A stretch of 61,497 bases of DNA from Lutibacter sp. HS1-25. GTDB lineage: Bacteria > Bacteroidota > Bacteroidia > Flavobacteriales > Flavobacteriaceae. The DNA lies in contig NZ_RHLN01000159.1 of assembly GCF_004121075.1 (NCBI RefSeq), positions 1-61,497 of the forward strand. Direction: 5' to 3'. How positions within the stretch are numbered: position 1 is the stretch's first letter; each line of letters begins with the position of its first letter. Positions 45,236-55,266 of this stretch are shown in pieces. A model generated the notes under the pieces. That model made no database searches and had not been told where the DNA came from. It saw only the letters and a program-made list of their open reading frames with translations. The position numbers and the translations under genes are program-made.

Positions 45236-48200
45236 CTAGTCGTTTTTAAGTTCTTTTAACTGTTTTCTATCTCTTTTAATGATTTCTCCTTCGCGCCAAA
45301 AACATTGTAAAATAGGCACAATAAACATGGTCATAATTTGAATGGTCATACCGCCAAAAGTTGGAATTGCCATAGGAATCATAATATCTGCTCCTTTACC
45401 AGTTGCGGTTAAAACAGGTAACAAAGCAATTATTGCAGTTGCAGCGGTCATCATTGCTGGTCTCACTCTTTTAGCACCAGCTTCAATAACGGCGGCTCTT
45501 ACTTCGGCGATTGTTTGCGGATTTCTTTCTTCAAAAGTTTGATGAATATAAGTTCCCATAATTACACCATCATCGGTCGCAATACCAAATAAGGCAATAA
45601 AACCTACCCAAACCGCGACACTTAAATTAATGGTATGAATTTGAAACAAGTCGCGCATATTAACACCTGCAAAACTGAAATTTAAAAACCAGGGCTGACC
45701 GTATAGCCATATCAAAATAAATCCGCCTGCAAATGCCACAAAAACACCCGAAAAGTGAATGGTGGATGCAATAACCGTTTTAAATTGAAGGTATAAAATG
45801 ATGAAAATTATCAATAAACTAATTGGTATTACTATGGCCAATCTTTTATTTGCTCTTAATTGATTTTCGTAATTTCCTGTAAAACGATAAGTAACTCCTG
45901 CGGGCAAAACAAATTCTCCGTCATCTATTTTTTGTTTGATGCGTGCTTGTGCTTCTTCAACTACATTGGTTTCGGCAAAACCATCCTTCATATCAAAAAT
46001 CACATACGATGTTAAAAAAGTATCTTCACTTTTAATCATTTGCGGACCTCTACTATAGGTAATATCTGCAATTTCACCCAATTGAACCTGAGTTCCTGAT
46101 GGCGTAGGTATCAAAATCTTTTTAATATCTTCAGGATTGTCTCTATACTCACGAGCATAGCGCACACGAACAGGAAAACGTTCTCTTCCTTCAACAGTTG
46201 TTGTAAGTTGTTTACCGCCAATGGCAACACCCAAAGTTGTTTGCATATCTTTTACACTTAGACCGTATCTTGCCATCGCCTCCCGTTTCAATTTCATTTC
46301 TAAATAAGGCTTTCCAACAACTCTGTCGGCAAAAACTGTAGACGCATTGATACTTGGTACTTCCTGCAATATTTTTTCAAATTCATAACCAGCTTTTTCA
46401 ATGGTTTCTAAATCTGGTCCAAAAACTTTAATACCCATTGGCGCTCGCATACCTGTTGCCAACATAATTAGTCTTGTTTGAATAGGTTGTAATTTTGGAG
46501 CAGAAGTGAGTCCTGGGAATTTAGAATTGGCAACAATTTCATTCCAAATATCATCAGGTTTTTTAATGTTGGTTCGCCATTGTCTAAAATATTCTCCATT
46601 ATCATCAGGTATCAATTCTTCTTTTGAAATTTTTCTGAAAGTATCTTCACCATATTTGTAAGTTGTTTCATCTTTTAAAACAAACGCTTCCTTTTTATTC
46701 ACTTTAAAACGCAATCTATGTCCGCCATCATCAACCATATATTCAGGTAGATAATTAATAGTGTTTTCAAACATAGAAATTGGTGCAGGATCCAAAGCTG
46801 TATTTGCGCGTCCCCATTTACCTACTGAAGAATCAATTTCTGGAATTGCCATAATCAACCTGTTTAAAGTAGCCTGAGTTTCCACGTTTTCTGAAACGCT
46901 AGAGTGAGGCATTGTAGTTGGCATTAATAAAAAAGAACCTTCGTTTAAAGCAGGCATAAATTCGCTGCCAATCCCGGGAAATGTTTTTTCCAGACTTTTC
47001 CAAACCGAAGTATTTTTTATAGGTTGAGGTAAAAATCCAGCTGTTTTATCAATACCTAACCAAGCGACCAAACCAAACAATAAAACAAAAATTGGGAGCA
47101 TTAAAAACTTCCATTTGTTAACCAAACACCATTTTAAAATAGGTGTGTAAAAATGAACAATGGTCATTAAAAAACCGAGAATAATACACAACAATAGCGA
47201 TACAAAAACCAGATTTGTAAAAGTCGAATTTGAAGCACCCAATGGCAACCATTCAATGGTTAAAAAATAAATAACAACCAAAGCAGCAATTACAATATTG
47301 ATAACATTTGCTACTTTTTCTGAATAAGGTAATTGAAAGCGATTTTTAAATAAACTTCTTGGTTTAACAATGCTTAGTAAATTATTGATGCCGACTAAAA
47401 TTAAGGCAATGGCAATAATGCTTCCGTAAGTAATTAAGAAAACAATGCCGAAACCAATTAAAACCGAATTAAAAATTCTGAAGGTTTTCTTTTTATCTAT
47501 TTTTATTGAAAACAGGAGTTGCGCCAATGCTGGAATGAATAAAATCCCAATAATTAACGAAGAAATTAAGGCGAAGGTTTTTGTAAAAGCCAAAGGTTTA
47601 AATAGTTTTCCTTCGGAAGCTTGCATTGCAAAAACAGGTAAAAAACTCACTACTGTTGTGGCCAAAGCTGTTATAATAGCACCTGCAACTTCAACAGTTG
47701 CTAAGTAAATTAATTGCATTAAATGTTTGCCTTTTACATTTTTATTTTCAGGCATTTCCAAATGTCGTATGATGTTTTCGGTAAAAACAATGCCAACATC
47801 TACCATAACGCCAATGGCAATGGCAATTCCAGAAAGTGCTACAATATTGGCATCTACCTGAAAATATTTCATAAAAATAAAGGTCATAAGTACACCAACA
47901 GGAAGCAGCATGGATATTAAAATTGAAGCCCTTAAATTCAATACCAAAATAATAACCACCAAAATACTGATCAAAATTTCGTGTGAAAGAGCGGATTCTA
48001 AAGTTCCTAATGTTTCGTGAATCAAGCCAGACCTGTCGTAAAAAGGAACAATTGTTATTTTTGAAACAGAGCCATCTGCCAATGTTTTAGAAGGTAATCC
48101 GGGTGTAACTTCATCAATTTTATTTTTTAAATTCTGAATCACTTCCAAAGGATTTGCACCATAACGAGCAACTACAACACCACCAACCGCTTCGACACCA

Positions 48201-49090
48201 CTTTTATCCAAACCGCCTCTGCGCTCTGCCGGACCAAACTGAATTTTAGCAACATCCTTTAACCGAACCGGAACATTGTTTCTGGAAACGACCACGCTTT
48301 CTTCTAAATCTGCCAGATTTTTAATATAGCCCAAACCTCTTACCAAATACTCTACTTTGTTGTATTCTAAAGTTCGAGCGCCAATATCCAGGTTGCTATT
48401 TTTAACCGCATTCATAATCATACCAACATCAACATTGTTGGCTTTCATAGCGTTTGGGTCAATTTCAATTTGATATTCTTTTAAAAATCCACCAACAGAA
48501 GCAACTTCAGAAACGCCATTGGCCGCTGTTAAATAGTATTTTATGTAAAAATCGTGAATGGTTCTTAATTCCTGAGGATCCCATCCGCCCGTTGGTTTTC
48601 CTGTTTTGGTATCTCTTCCTTCCAAAGTATACCAATACACTTGTCCAAGTGCTGTGGCATCTGGCCCTAAAGCTGGTTTTACAACTTCTGGAACAGTTCC
48701 GGGAGGTAGCGAGTTTAATTTTTCGAGGATACGTGTTCTGCTCCAGTAAAAATCAACATCATCATTAAAAATAATGTAAATACTAGAGAGTCCAAACATA
48801 GAATTACTTCTAATGGTTTTTACTTCAGGAATGCCCAATAACGCAGTTGTTAAAGGGTAGGTTATTTGGTCTTCAATATCTTGAGGCGATTGACCAGCCC
48901 ATTCTGTAAAAACAATTTGTTGATTTTCACCAATATCAGGAATGGCATCAACAGGCACTGGATTTCTTTCAAATAAGGATGTTTTCCAGTCAAAAGGAGC
49001 AGTTACAAAACCACCAATAATGAATGAAAAGAACAGTATAAAAGTAATTAACTTATTTTCGAGAAAATAACGTATAATTTTAGGTAGCAT
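45236..49090 (-). CDS. heavy-metal RND efflux pump (CusA/CzcA-like)
   Basis: Inner-membrane proton-driven exporter of Cu/Ag or Co/Zn/Cd. The 1284 residues are longer than E. coli CusA, with an extra stretch of membrane helices near residues 540-690. Visible are VPVDAIPDIGENQQIVFTEW at the N terminus, GIAIAIGVMVDVGIVFTENIIRHLE in TM4 with the relay Asp/Glu, FMPALNEGSFLLMPTTMP, and ALFGIATDDGVIMGTYIHQTFEER near the C terminus. Met-rich segments (ETQATLNRLIMAIPEID; IMLATGMRAPMGIKV) suit a soft metal. Metal choice is inferred. Confidence 0.92.
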   Translation of the reverse strand: MLPKIIRYFLENKLITFILFFSFIIGGFVTAPFDWKTSLFERNPVPVDAIPDIGENQQIVFTEWAGQSPQDIEDQITYPLTTALLGIPEVKTIRSNSMFGLSSIYIIFNDDVDFYWSRTRILEKLNSLPPGTVPEVVKPALGPDATALGQVYWYTLEGRDTKTGKPTGGWDPQELRTIHDFYIKYYLTAANGVSEVASVGGFLKEYQIEIDPNAMKANNVDVGMIMNAVKNSNLDIGARTLEYNKVEYLVRGLGYIKNLADLEESVVVSRNNVPVRLKDVAKIQFGPAERRGGLDKSGVEAVGGVVVARYGANPLEVIQNLKNKIDEVTPGLPSKTLADGSVSKITIVPFYDRSGLIHETLGTLESALSHEILISILVVIILVLNLRASILISMLLPVGVLMTFIFMKYFQVDANIVALSGIAIAIGVMVDVGIVFTENIIRHLEMPENKNVKGKHLMQLIYLATVEVAGAIITALATTVVSFLPVFAMQASEGKLFKPLAFTKTFALISSLIIGILFIPALAQLLFSIKIDKKKTFRIFNSVLIGFGIVFLITYGSIIAIALILVGINNLLSIVKPRSLFKNRFQLPYSEKVANVINIVIAALVVIYFLTIEWLPLGASNSTFTNLVFVSLLLCIILGFLMTIVHFYTPILKWCLVNKWKFLMLPIFVLLFGLVAWLGIDKTAGFLPQPIKNTSVWKSLEKTFPGIGSEFMPALNEGSFLLMPTTMPHSSVSENVETQATLNRLIMAIPEIDSSVGKWGRANTALDPAPISMFENTINYLPEYMVDDGGHRLRFKVNKKEAFVLKDETTYKYGEDTFRKISKEELIPDDNGEYFRQWRTNIKKPDDIWNEIVANSKFPGLTSAPKLQPIQTRLIMLATGMRAPMGIKVFGPDLETIEKAGYEFEKILQEVPSINASTVFADRVVGKPYLEMKLKREAMARYGLSVKDMQTTLGVAIGGKQLTTTVEGRERFPVRVRYAREYRDNPEDIKKILIPTPSGTQVQLGEIADITYSRGPQMIKSEDTFLTSYVIFDMKDGFAETNVVEEAQARIKQKIDDGEFVLPAGVTYRFTGNYENQLRANKRLAIVIPISLLIIFIILYLQFKTVIASTIHFSGVFVAFAGGFILIWLYGQPWFLNFSFAGVNMRDLFQIHTINLSVAVWVGFIALFGIATDDGVIMGTYIHQTFEERNPQTIAEVRAAVIEAGAKRVRPAMMTAATAIIALLPVLTATGKGADIMIPMAIPTFGGMTIQIMTMFIVPILQCFWREGEIIKRDRKQLKELKND

Positions 49091-49209
49091 AAAGCATTGA
49101 TTTTTTAATAATTAATTTAAGTTGTTGCTATTTTAAAAACAGCACAAGCCAAAAAATACGCAAATAGCTAGCTGATTGCTCAGTTGCTAATTACTTATTA
49201 AAAAATAAA

Positions 49210-49626
49210 TCAAATTCTAAAAACACCGTAAAATACATTGAAGTCCTTTTGGACCAGCGGAGGTGAATAATCTTCAAAAGCGTTGATTTTGGTATCAATT
49301 CCTTCAAATAAATTTAGGTAAGCGTAAGTAAAACTGGTTAAAAAAACCTGTTGCTCTAAGTCTAAATTGGTATAAACAACATTTAGTTCATCTTGCCCTT
49401 TTACTTGTTTTATAATATCAGAACAGCAATCTTTTTTTATAGCATTGCAATCGCTGTTTGGACTGGCTTTTTCCATGGCCATTCCACACGATTCAGCTTT
49501 TGAGAATAAGGCAAAATCTACCAAGTGATCACCGCAATAGTGTTCACTAAATGAAAACGACAGTGTAGTAAAAAGTACTACAAAAGCCATTAAAACTGCG
49601 CTTATTTTCTTTAAAATTGCTTTCAT
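49210..49626 (-). CDS. HYC_CC_PP family protein, probable metal-binding secreted protein
   Basis: A 138-residue protein with a hydrophobic signal (KKISAVLMAFVVLFTTLSFSFS). It shows the three motifs that name the family: EHYCGD, KKDCCSD and YSPPLV, in the right order. The family is found in Bacteroidota next to copper efflux genes; its role is unknown, though the Cys, His and Met residues (CGMAMEKA) suit copper. It heads the metal-efflux operon, with a -7 box just upstream. Confidence 0.8.
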   Translation of the reverse strand: MKAILKKISAVLMAFVVLFTTLSFSFSEHYCGDHLVDFALFSKAESCGMAMEKASPNSDCNAIKKDCCSDIIKQVKGQDELNVVYTNLDLEQQVFLTSFTYAYLNLFEGIDTKINAFEDYSPPLVQKDFNVFYGVFRI

Positions 49627-49635
49627 AAAGTATTA

Positions 49636-49643
49636 CAAAGTTA
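49636..49643 (-). promoter_or_regulatory. putative -7 box of the metal-efflux operon
   Basis: Minus strand TAACTTTG matches TAnnTTTG only nine bases before the ATG, so the mRNA would have almost no leader. An inverted repeat ATCGCTTCA / TGAAGCGAT (arms 49680-49688 and 49731-49739) lies upstream and might be a regulator site. Confidence 0.4.
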
Positions 49644-49822
49644 ACAATTATAAATAAAGTTAAGTTAAAAAAATGTTATATCGCTTCAAATCAGTTAGTT
49701 TGTGAAGTTTTTTTTATTCAAATGTTAAAATGAAGCGATTGTTGTTGAGATTTTTCAATTGTTTTTCTAATTTAAAATGAACGGTTTAATTTTATAAATT
49801 TCAATCAATTCATACTCAAAAA

Positions 49823-50827
49823 ATGCTATATTTGGATTTTACTTTAAAAGAGCATTTTTTGAAATCATTTGTCGTTTTTTTATTTTTATCAATCCCGTTT
49901 TTAATAAATGCACAAGCCACTTTACCTGTGTATTCCGATTATTTGTCAGACAATGTGTTTTTGGTACATCCTGCTGCCGCAGGAATTGGTAATTGCGGAA
50001 AAATTAGATTTACTGCACGCAATCAGTGGAGTGGAATTGAAGATGCTCCAAGTATGCAAACATTAACAGCTCATCAACGTTTTGGAAGAAATGTTGGGCT
50101 TGGACTTGTTCTTTTTAACGATAAAAATGGGTATAATTCTCAACAAGGTATAGAAGGTGTTTTTGCATATCATATAGATTTAATAGATCCCGAAATACCA
50201 AATCAATTGTCTTTTGCAATTGGGTTTTCTGGAATTTTCAATAAATTAGACGAGAGCGCTTTTGATCCAACCGATCCAATTATTTCTGGAATTGTTCAAA
50301 GTGGTAATTATTTTAATTCAGATGTAAGTATTGGGTATCATTACGAAGGTTTGTTTTCGTACCTAACCGTTAAAAATTTGATAGCAAACGGAAAATATAC
50401 CAATATTTATGGCGATGAAGAAAATTTGAATTTAAGACGCTATTTGCTAAGTGTTGGTTATTATTTTGGCGAAGGAAATGACTTTCAGTTTGAGCCTTTA
50501 ATAATGGCGCAAGCAATTGAATTTACTGGCGAAAAATTTGTAGATTTAAATATCAAAGCTTATAAATCTATTCAAAATGGGCAAATTTGGGCAGCCTTAT
50601 CTTACCGTCAAGGTTTTGATGGTGTTGTAGACGGACAAGAACTACAATACTTTACGCCAATTATAGGCATTAATTACAAAAGTTTTATGTTTGCATACAC
50701 TTACACCAAACAAATGGGTGATATTTTGTTTGATGATGCCGGATACAATCAAATATCTTTGGGCTATAACTTTGGGTGTAGAACTCCCCGAAGAAGTGGT
50801 TGTCCTAATATAAATTATGCGTTCTAA
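49823..50827 (+). CDS. PorP/SprF family type IX secretion outer-membrane protein
   Basis: A 334-residue outer-membrane beta-barrel. It has a signal peptide (SFVVFLFLSIPFLINAQA) and the family start LPVYSDYLSDNVFLVHPAAAGIG, then alternating strands (FTARNQWSGIEDAPSMQTLTAHQRF, LLSVGYYFGEG, IWAALSYRQGF) and an aromatic end (INYAF). PorP/SprF proteins help the type IX system secrete or anchor adhesins. No partner adhesin gene is next to it. The 196-base gap before it is AT-rich. Confidence 0.88.
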   Translation: MLYLDFTLKEHFLKSFVVFLFLSIPFLINAQATLPVYSDYLSDNVFLVHPAAAGIGNCGKIRFTARNQWSGIEDAPSMQTLTAHQRFGRNVGLGLVLFNDKNGYNSQQGIEGVFAYHIDLIDPEIPNQLSFAIGFSGIFNKLDESAFDPTDPIISGIVQSGNYFNSDVSIGYHYEGLFSYLTVKNLIANGKYTNIYGDEENLNLRRYLLSVGYYFGEGNDFQFEPLIMAQAIEFTGEKFVDLNIKAYKSIQNGQIWAALSYRQGFDGVVDGQELQYFTPIIGINYKSFMFAYTYTKQMGDILFDDAGYNQISLGYNFGCRTPRRSGCPNINYAF

Positions 50828-50874
50828 AATTTATTTTAGAACCAATTAAAGTACATACAAAATTTTATTAAATC

Positions 50875-51387
50875 ATGATTATTAAAGAATTAAACGGGCA
50901 CAAACCTGCCTTTGGAACAGATTGTTTTATTGCTGAAAATGCTGTAATTATTGGTGAAGTAACTATGGGAGATCAATGTAGTATTTGGTACAATGCCGTA
51001 ATTAGAGGCGATGTACACTATATTAAAATTGGTAACAAAGTAAATATTCAAGACGGGGCGGTAATACATGCAACGTATCAAAAACACCCTACAAATATTG
51101 GTAACAATGTGTCTATTGGTCACAACGCAATGGTACACGGCTGCACAATTCACGACAATGTTTTAATAGGTATGGGTGCAATTGTAATGGACGATTGTGT
51201 TATTGAAAGCAACTCTATTATTGCCGCAGGAGCTGTAGTTACTAAAGGTACACATGTGCCTTCAGGAACAATTTACGGAGGTATCCCTGCTAAAAAAGTA
51301 AAAGATATTAGTCAAGAATTAATTTCAGGCGAAATTGACCGCATTGCAAACAATTACGTAAAATATTCAAGCTGGTATAAAGAGTAG
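50875..51387 (+). CDS. gamma-carbonic anhydrase family hexapeptide protein
   Basis: A 170-residue left-handed beta-helix trimer protein. Imperfect hexapeptides run through the first 140 residues (NAVIIGEVTMGDQCSIWYNAVIRGDVHYIKIGN). The expected metal His residues appear in VIHATYQKHPTNIGNNVSIGHNAMVHG, and the family signature GAVVTKGTHVPSGTIYGGIPAKKV follows. Related YrdA/PaaY proteins bind Zn or Fe, and many lack measured anhydrase activity, so the activity is uncertain. Single gene, followed by a dispersed repeat. Confidence 0.88.
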   Translation: MIIKELNGHKPAFGTDCFIAENAVIIGEVTMGDQCSIWYNAVIRGDVHYIKIGNKVNIQDGAVIHATYQKHPTNIGNNVSIGHNAMVHGCTIHDNVLIGMGAIVMDDCVIESNSIIAAGAVVTKGTHVPSGTIYGGIPAKKVKDISQELISGEIDRIANNYVKYSSWYKE

Positions 51388-51389
51388 TT

Positions 51390-51487
51390 GGGCGTTACCC
51401 GCAAGGGGTCAGGCTTTTCGCTATATCTTTTTTGTAAATTCGCTGCGCTACTTTACAAAAAAGGATGCCGCTGCAATCCTTAACGCA
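51390..51487. repeat. dispersed hairpin repeat, copy 2
   Basis: Closely similar to 1958-2052. The hairpin arms are 51428-51438 and 51452-51462, again 11 bp with a 13-base loop, but the stem sequence differs by three base pairs, each compensated. It begins three bases after the stop of the gamma-anhydrase gene. Confidence 0.75.
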
Positions 51488-51511
51488 AGTTGCAACAAAA
51501 CAACTTAATGT

Positions 51512-51568
51512 AGGTTCTTAAATTAAAAACTGAATTTCAGTATTTTATTTTAAGAACCTTCTTTTTTT
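51512..51568 (+). terminator. hairpin terminator after the gamma-anhydrase gene
   Basis: AGGTTCTTAAA pairs with TTTAAGAACCT (one internal mismatch region), enclosing a small ACTGAA/TTCAGT stem, followed by CTTTTTTTA. Confidence 0.65.
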
Positions 51569-51614
51569 ATCCAGTTTTAACCAAAATAATATTAGTTTTT
51601 ATCAATTCTTAATA

Positions 51615-51647
51615 AAAAAAAACGACCCAATTTCTTGAGTCGTTTTT
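51615..51647 (-). terminator. terminator of the M16 peptidase operon
   Basis: On the minus strand AAAACGACTCAA / TTGGGTCGTTTT (one mismatch) with a TTTC-type loop, followed by a run of T. Confidence 0.75.
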
Positions 51648-51668
51648 GTAAAAATTTAAAATAAAATG

Positions 51669-53723
51669 TTATTCAAAATCACTTTCAGTAACACCTTCAT
51701 TTATTTTAGCATCAATCAATTTAAAAACAGCCAGTTGAGGTCCTAAATTTGCTGTTTTTGATGTTGGAAATTTAATACCATTAAAATCTTTATAATCTTT
51801 ATAAATTGCTTCTTGGTTTTGAGTTTGTCCTTGCATTGTTATAACTGAAGTTTCTTTCATTTTTAAACCTGTTTCAACATCAAAGTAAACATTTAAAGAA
51901 ACAATTTCACCTTTGGTAGAAATCACATACATGTCTTTGCCATCAATATTTTCAATACCTGTTAATTTGCTATTTTCATTAGACAATAAGCCTATTTCAG
52001 AAAATGTACCTAAAGTGTAACTCATTTCGTTTGCCATTGCAGGTGGTAAAGGTTGTTTGTTCATAGTAACGGCATCTTTGGTCATTACAATTTTAGCTAA
52101 AACATTACCAGCCATACTCATTTCATTGGCGTATTTGGTAGTTGTTCTTTTTTCAGTTGACAATACAGAACTTCCTAAAGCAGCAGCTTCATAGGTAGTT
52201 AAAGTACTTTTTATGCTGTTTAATTTGTCTAAAACACCAATGGCTTTAAAATAGTTGTTAATAACAGTTTCTTTTGTAATACCCTCAGAAATTGGTTTTG
52301 TTAATGCTGGTTTTGAAGTTGCGTTTCCTTCTTTATCAAAATAATTGATGGTGTAAGGAAGCTTTTCTAAATTAGGTAATACATCTATAGCTTTTCCTGT
52401 AACTACAATTCGGGCATTGTCTAAACTAAAATATTTTTGAGAAACACGCTCAATATCGTCAATAGTTACGGCATTTAATTTGTCTAAATAGTTTTCGTAA
52501 AAATCTTCAGGTAAGTTATTTGTTTTAATATTTAAAGCATAGCGAGCAACTGTTTCGGGTTTTTCAATATTTCTAACAAAACTTCCAACGTAGGTAGCTT
52601 TTACAATTGCCAATTCTTCAGGGGTTACTTTTGTTGTGCGAATTTTAGTTAACTCACTCATAGTTTGTATTACAGTACTATCTGTTACTGCATTTCTAAC
52701 TTGAGCCCCAGCAGAAAATAGTGCGGCAGTATATTTATTTGGGCTAATACCCGATTGAGCGCCATAAGTATAACCATGAGCTTCTCTTAAATTCATGTTT
52801 AAGTAACTGTTAAAGTCGCCACCAAAAATTTGGTTGGCTAATAAAACTGCAAAAAAATCGCTATCAGACATTTTAAAATCAACAGTGCTTAAAACAGTAA
52901 CGTCAGATTGTACAGCATTTGGCATATTTATAAAGTCGATTTCTGTTTTTGCAACATTGGTAACGGCTGGCAATGTATAATTTTGTGTAACACCACTTTT
53001 CCAGTTGCTAAAATTTTTAGTTATTAAGTTTTTAACTTCTTCAAATTTAACATCACCAACAACAATTAGATAGGCGTTGTTTGGTTTAAAATAAGTATTG
53101 TAAAATGTTTGCACATCAGCCAATGTTACATTTTCAACTGTTTTGATACTTGCGTATTCTCCGTACGGATGATTTTTTCCATATGCCAGTAAATTTTGAA
53201 CTCTGTAAGCAATGCTTTGTACGTTGTTTTCATCCGATTTAATTCCGTCTTTCAATAAGTTTGCTTGTTTGTCAAACTCTTCTTGCGTAAATATCGGATT
53301 TTGAACAGCATCAGCCATTAGTTCTAAAACTCGAGGAAAGTATTTTGACAAAGAATTCATTCTTGCGCTTTGACTTCCAAAGTAAATGCCCGCACCTAAA
53401 TAATCAACTTCTTCATTAAAAGCATCTTTTCCAATTTTTTTTGTTCCAGATCCTAAAAGACTCCCTGTTAAATTTGAAACACCTGCTTTTTCGCCTTCAA
53501 AAATTGGTGTATTGTCAATAGTTAATGTTGCTGAAACACGTGGTAGTTTGTGATTTTCAACAACCAACACTTTTAAACCGTTTTTTAATTCAAAGGTTTG
53601 TGGTTTTCCTAAATTAATTTTTGGTGCAGGTCCGGGTTTTGGTTGAACTGATCTGTCTATTTGAGCTGACACAGAAACAGTCAGAAAAAATAATGTTATA
53701 AAGTATATAAATTTTGTTTTCAT
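51669..53723 (-). CDS. M16 family peptidase homologue lacking the HxxEH zinc motif
   Basis: A 684-residue secreted protein with a signal peptide (ITLFFLTVSVSAQ). It has two M16 domains: NGLKVLVVENHKLPRVSATLTID and ANQIFGGDFNSYLNMNLREAHGYTYGAQSGI, the latter being the substrate-binding R/Y region. The place where an active M16 enzyme has HxxEH reads VSNLTGSLLGSG, so it should be a non-catalytic partner. A further C-terminal domain (about 480-684) with beta character ends in ESDFE. It follows the active homologue by 12 bases, forming a pair. Confidence 0.88.
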   Translation of the reverse strand: MKTKFIYFITLFFLTVSVSAQIDRSVQPKPGPAPKINLGKPQTFELKNGLKVLVVENHKLPRVSATLTIDNTPIFEGEKAGVSNLTGSLLGSGTKKIGKDAFNEEVDYLGAGIYFGSQSARMNSLSKYFPRVLELMADAVQNPIFTQEEFDKQANLLKDGIKSDENNVQSIAYRVQNLLAYGKNHPYGEYASIKTVENVTLADVQTFYNTYFKPNNAYLIVVGDVKFEEVKNLITKNFSNWKSGVTQNYTLPAVTNVAKTEIDFINMPNAVQSDVTVLSTVDFKMSDSDFFAVLLANQIFGGDFNSYLNMNLREAHGYTYGAQSGISPNKYTAALFSAGAQVRNAVTDSTVIQTMSELTKIRTTKVTPEELAIVKATYVGSFVRNIEKPETVARYALNIKTNNLPEDFYENYLDKLNAVTIDDIERVSQKYFSLDNARIVVTGKAIDVLPNLEKLPYTINYFDKEGNATSKPALTKPISEGITKETVINNYFKAIGVLDKLNSIKSTLTTYEAAALGSSVLSTEKRTTTKYANEMSMAGNVLAKIVMTKDAVTMNKQPLPPAMANEMSYTLGTFSEIGLLSNENSKLTGIENIDGKDMYVISTKGEIVSLNVYFDVETGLKMKETSVITMQGQTQNQEAIYKDYKDFNGIKFPTSKTANLGPQLAVFKLIDAKINEGVTESDFE

Positions 53724-53735
53724 GTGTTGTAAGTT

Positions 53736-55061
53736 TTATTCTATTTCTTTTTTAGGTAAATAATCTAAAACCAATTGTTGATTTGGGTTTAGATATTTTT
53801 TAGCAATTTCTCTAATTTCTTCTCTTGTAATTGAATTGTAGATGTCAATTTCAGTATTGATTAAATTAACATCATTATAAAGCATGTAATAAGTTGCTAA
53901 TGAACCTGCAATTCCTTCAACACTTGAATTGGCATTTACAAATTGATTTTCAAATTTGTTTCGTAGTTTTTGAAGTTCTTTTTCAGAAATTAATTCGGTT
54001 TGAAGTTTTGTAATTTCTTCATCCATTTCAACAACCAAATCATCCAATGTGTTTTCGCCTAATGGCAATGCAAAAATAATATATGCCCCATAATCTTCTA
54101 ATGAATAGTTGAATGCAGCAACTTGCAATGCTTTTTTCTTGTCATCAACTAATTTTTTATACAATCTAGAGCTTTTTCCGTCGCTTAAAATTGTTGAAAT
54201 CATATCTAAAACTCTTGCATCTCGGGTTGTCATAGCTGGAGTTCTATATACGGTAAAAACAGCTGGAATTTGAATGTTTGGATCTTCAAATGTAGCTTCA
54301 ATTTTAGAGGTAATTGGTTTTTCTGTAATTGTTTCACGAACAACAGCTTCGCCTTTTGGAATACTTCCAAAATAATCTTCGATTAATTTTTTTGTTTTTT
54401 CAGTTTCAAAATCGCCTGCAACTACCAGTACGGCATTGTTTGGGACATAGAATTTTTTATTAAATGCTTGAAATTCTTCTAATGATGCAGCATCTAAATG
54501 TTCTAAAGAGCCAATGGTTGTCCATCGGTATGGGTGTTCAACAAAAAGATTTGCAAAAACTGTAGGAATCCATTGTCCGTAAGGCGAGTTATCAACTCTT
54601 AAACGTTTTTCTTCTTTAACTACTTCGTTTTGCGTATCCACACCAATTTGATTGATTACTGGATGTAATAATCTTTCAGATTCCATCCATAAACCCAATT
54701 CTAAATTGTTTGATGGAAAAACTTCATAATAATATGTGCGATCTTGTGTGGTATTAGCATTGTTAGTACCACCGTTTGCAGATACTATTTTAAACCATTC
54801 GCCTCGTTCAATATTTTTAGTACCTTCAAACAATAAATGTTCAAAAAAGTGAGCAAAACCAGTACGTTCAGGGTTTTCATCTTTAGCGCCTACATGGTAC
54901 ATAACTGAAGTAATAATAACAGGAGCAGTATTGTCTTTGTGTAAAATAACATGCATTCCGTTGCTTAGATCGTACTCTTCAAATTGAACTTTTTGTGCAA
55001 AAATGTTGGTGCAAAAAAGTAAACTTAAAAAGCTTAAATAACATAATTTTTTCATCTTCAT
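53736..55061 (-). CDS. M16 family zinc metallopeptidase
   Basis: The active half of a two-protein periplasmic M16 system. The 441 residues have a signal peptide (LCYLSFLSLLFCTNIFAQ), the zinc site HFFEHLLFEG (HxxEH) near residue 72 with the downstream Glu ligand in EVVKEEKRLRVDN, and LSDGKSSRLYKKLVDDKKKA in the second domain. It probably degrades peptides together with the inactive 684-residue partner. The first of the two in the operon. Confidence 0.92.
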   Translation of the reverse strand: MKMKKLCYLSFLSLLFCTNIFAQKVQFEEYDLSNGMHVILHKDNTAPVIITSVMYHVGAKDENPERTGFAHFFEHLLFEGTKNIERGEWFKIVSANGGTNNANTTQDRTYYYEVFPSNNLELGLWMESERLLHPVINQIGVDTQNEVVKEEKRLRVDNSPYGQWIPTVFANLFVEHPYRWTTIGSLEHLDAASLEEFQAFNKKFYVPNNAVLVVAGDFETEKTKKLIEDYFGSIPKGEAVVRETITEKPITSKIEATFEDPNIQIPAVFTVYRTPAMTTRDARVLDMISTILSDGKSSRLYKKLVDDKKKALQVAAFNYSLEDYGAYIIFALPLGENTLDDLVVEMDEEITKLQTELISEKELQKLRNKFENQFVNANSSVEGIAGSLATYYMLYNDVNLINTEIDIYNSITREEIREIAKKYLNPNQQLVLDYLPKKEIE

Positions 55062-55266
55062 AAAATATTTTTAATTTAATAAACGTGTATATGACGCTTT
55101 TTTAATTGTTTGTTACAATTTATAAAGTTAATCATTTAAAAAAAATGGAATAATTTTTTTTGTAATTATCTATATAGCACTTTATATGGTAAACACAATA
55201 ATTAAATAATTAACAATATTGATTTAAGTTGCTTAAAATGAGTTGATTCTTTATTTTAAAATTGTT

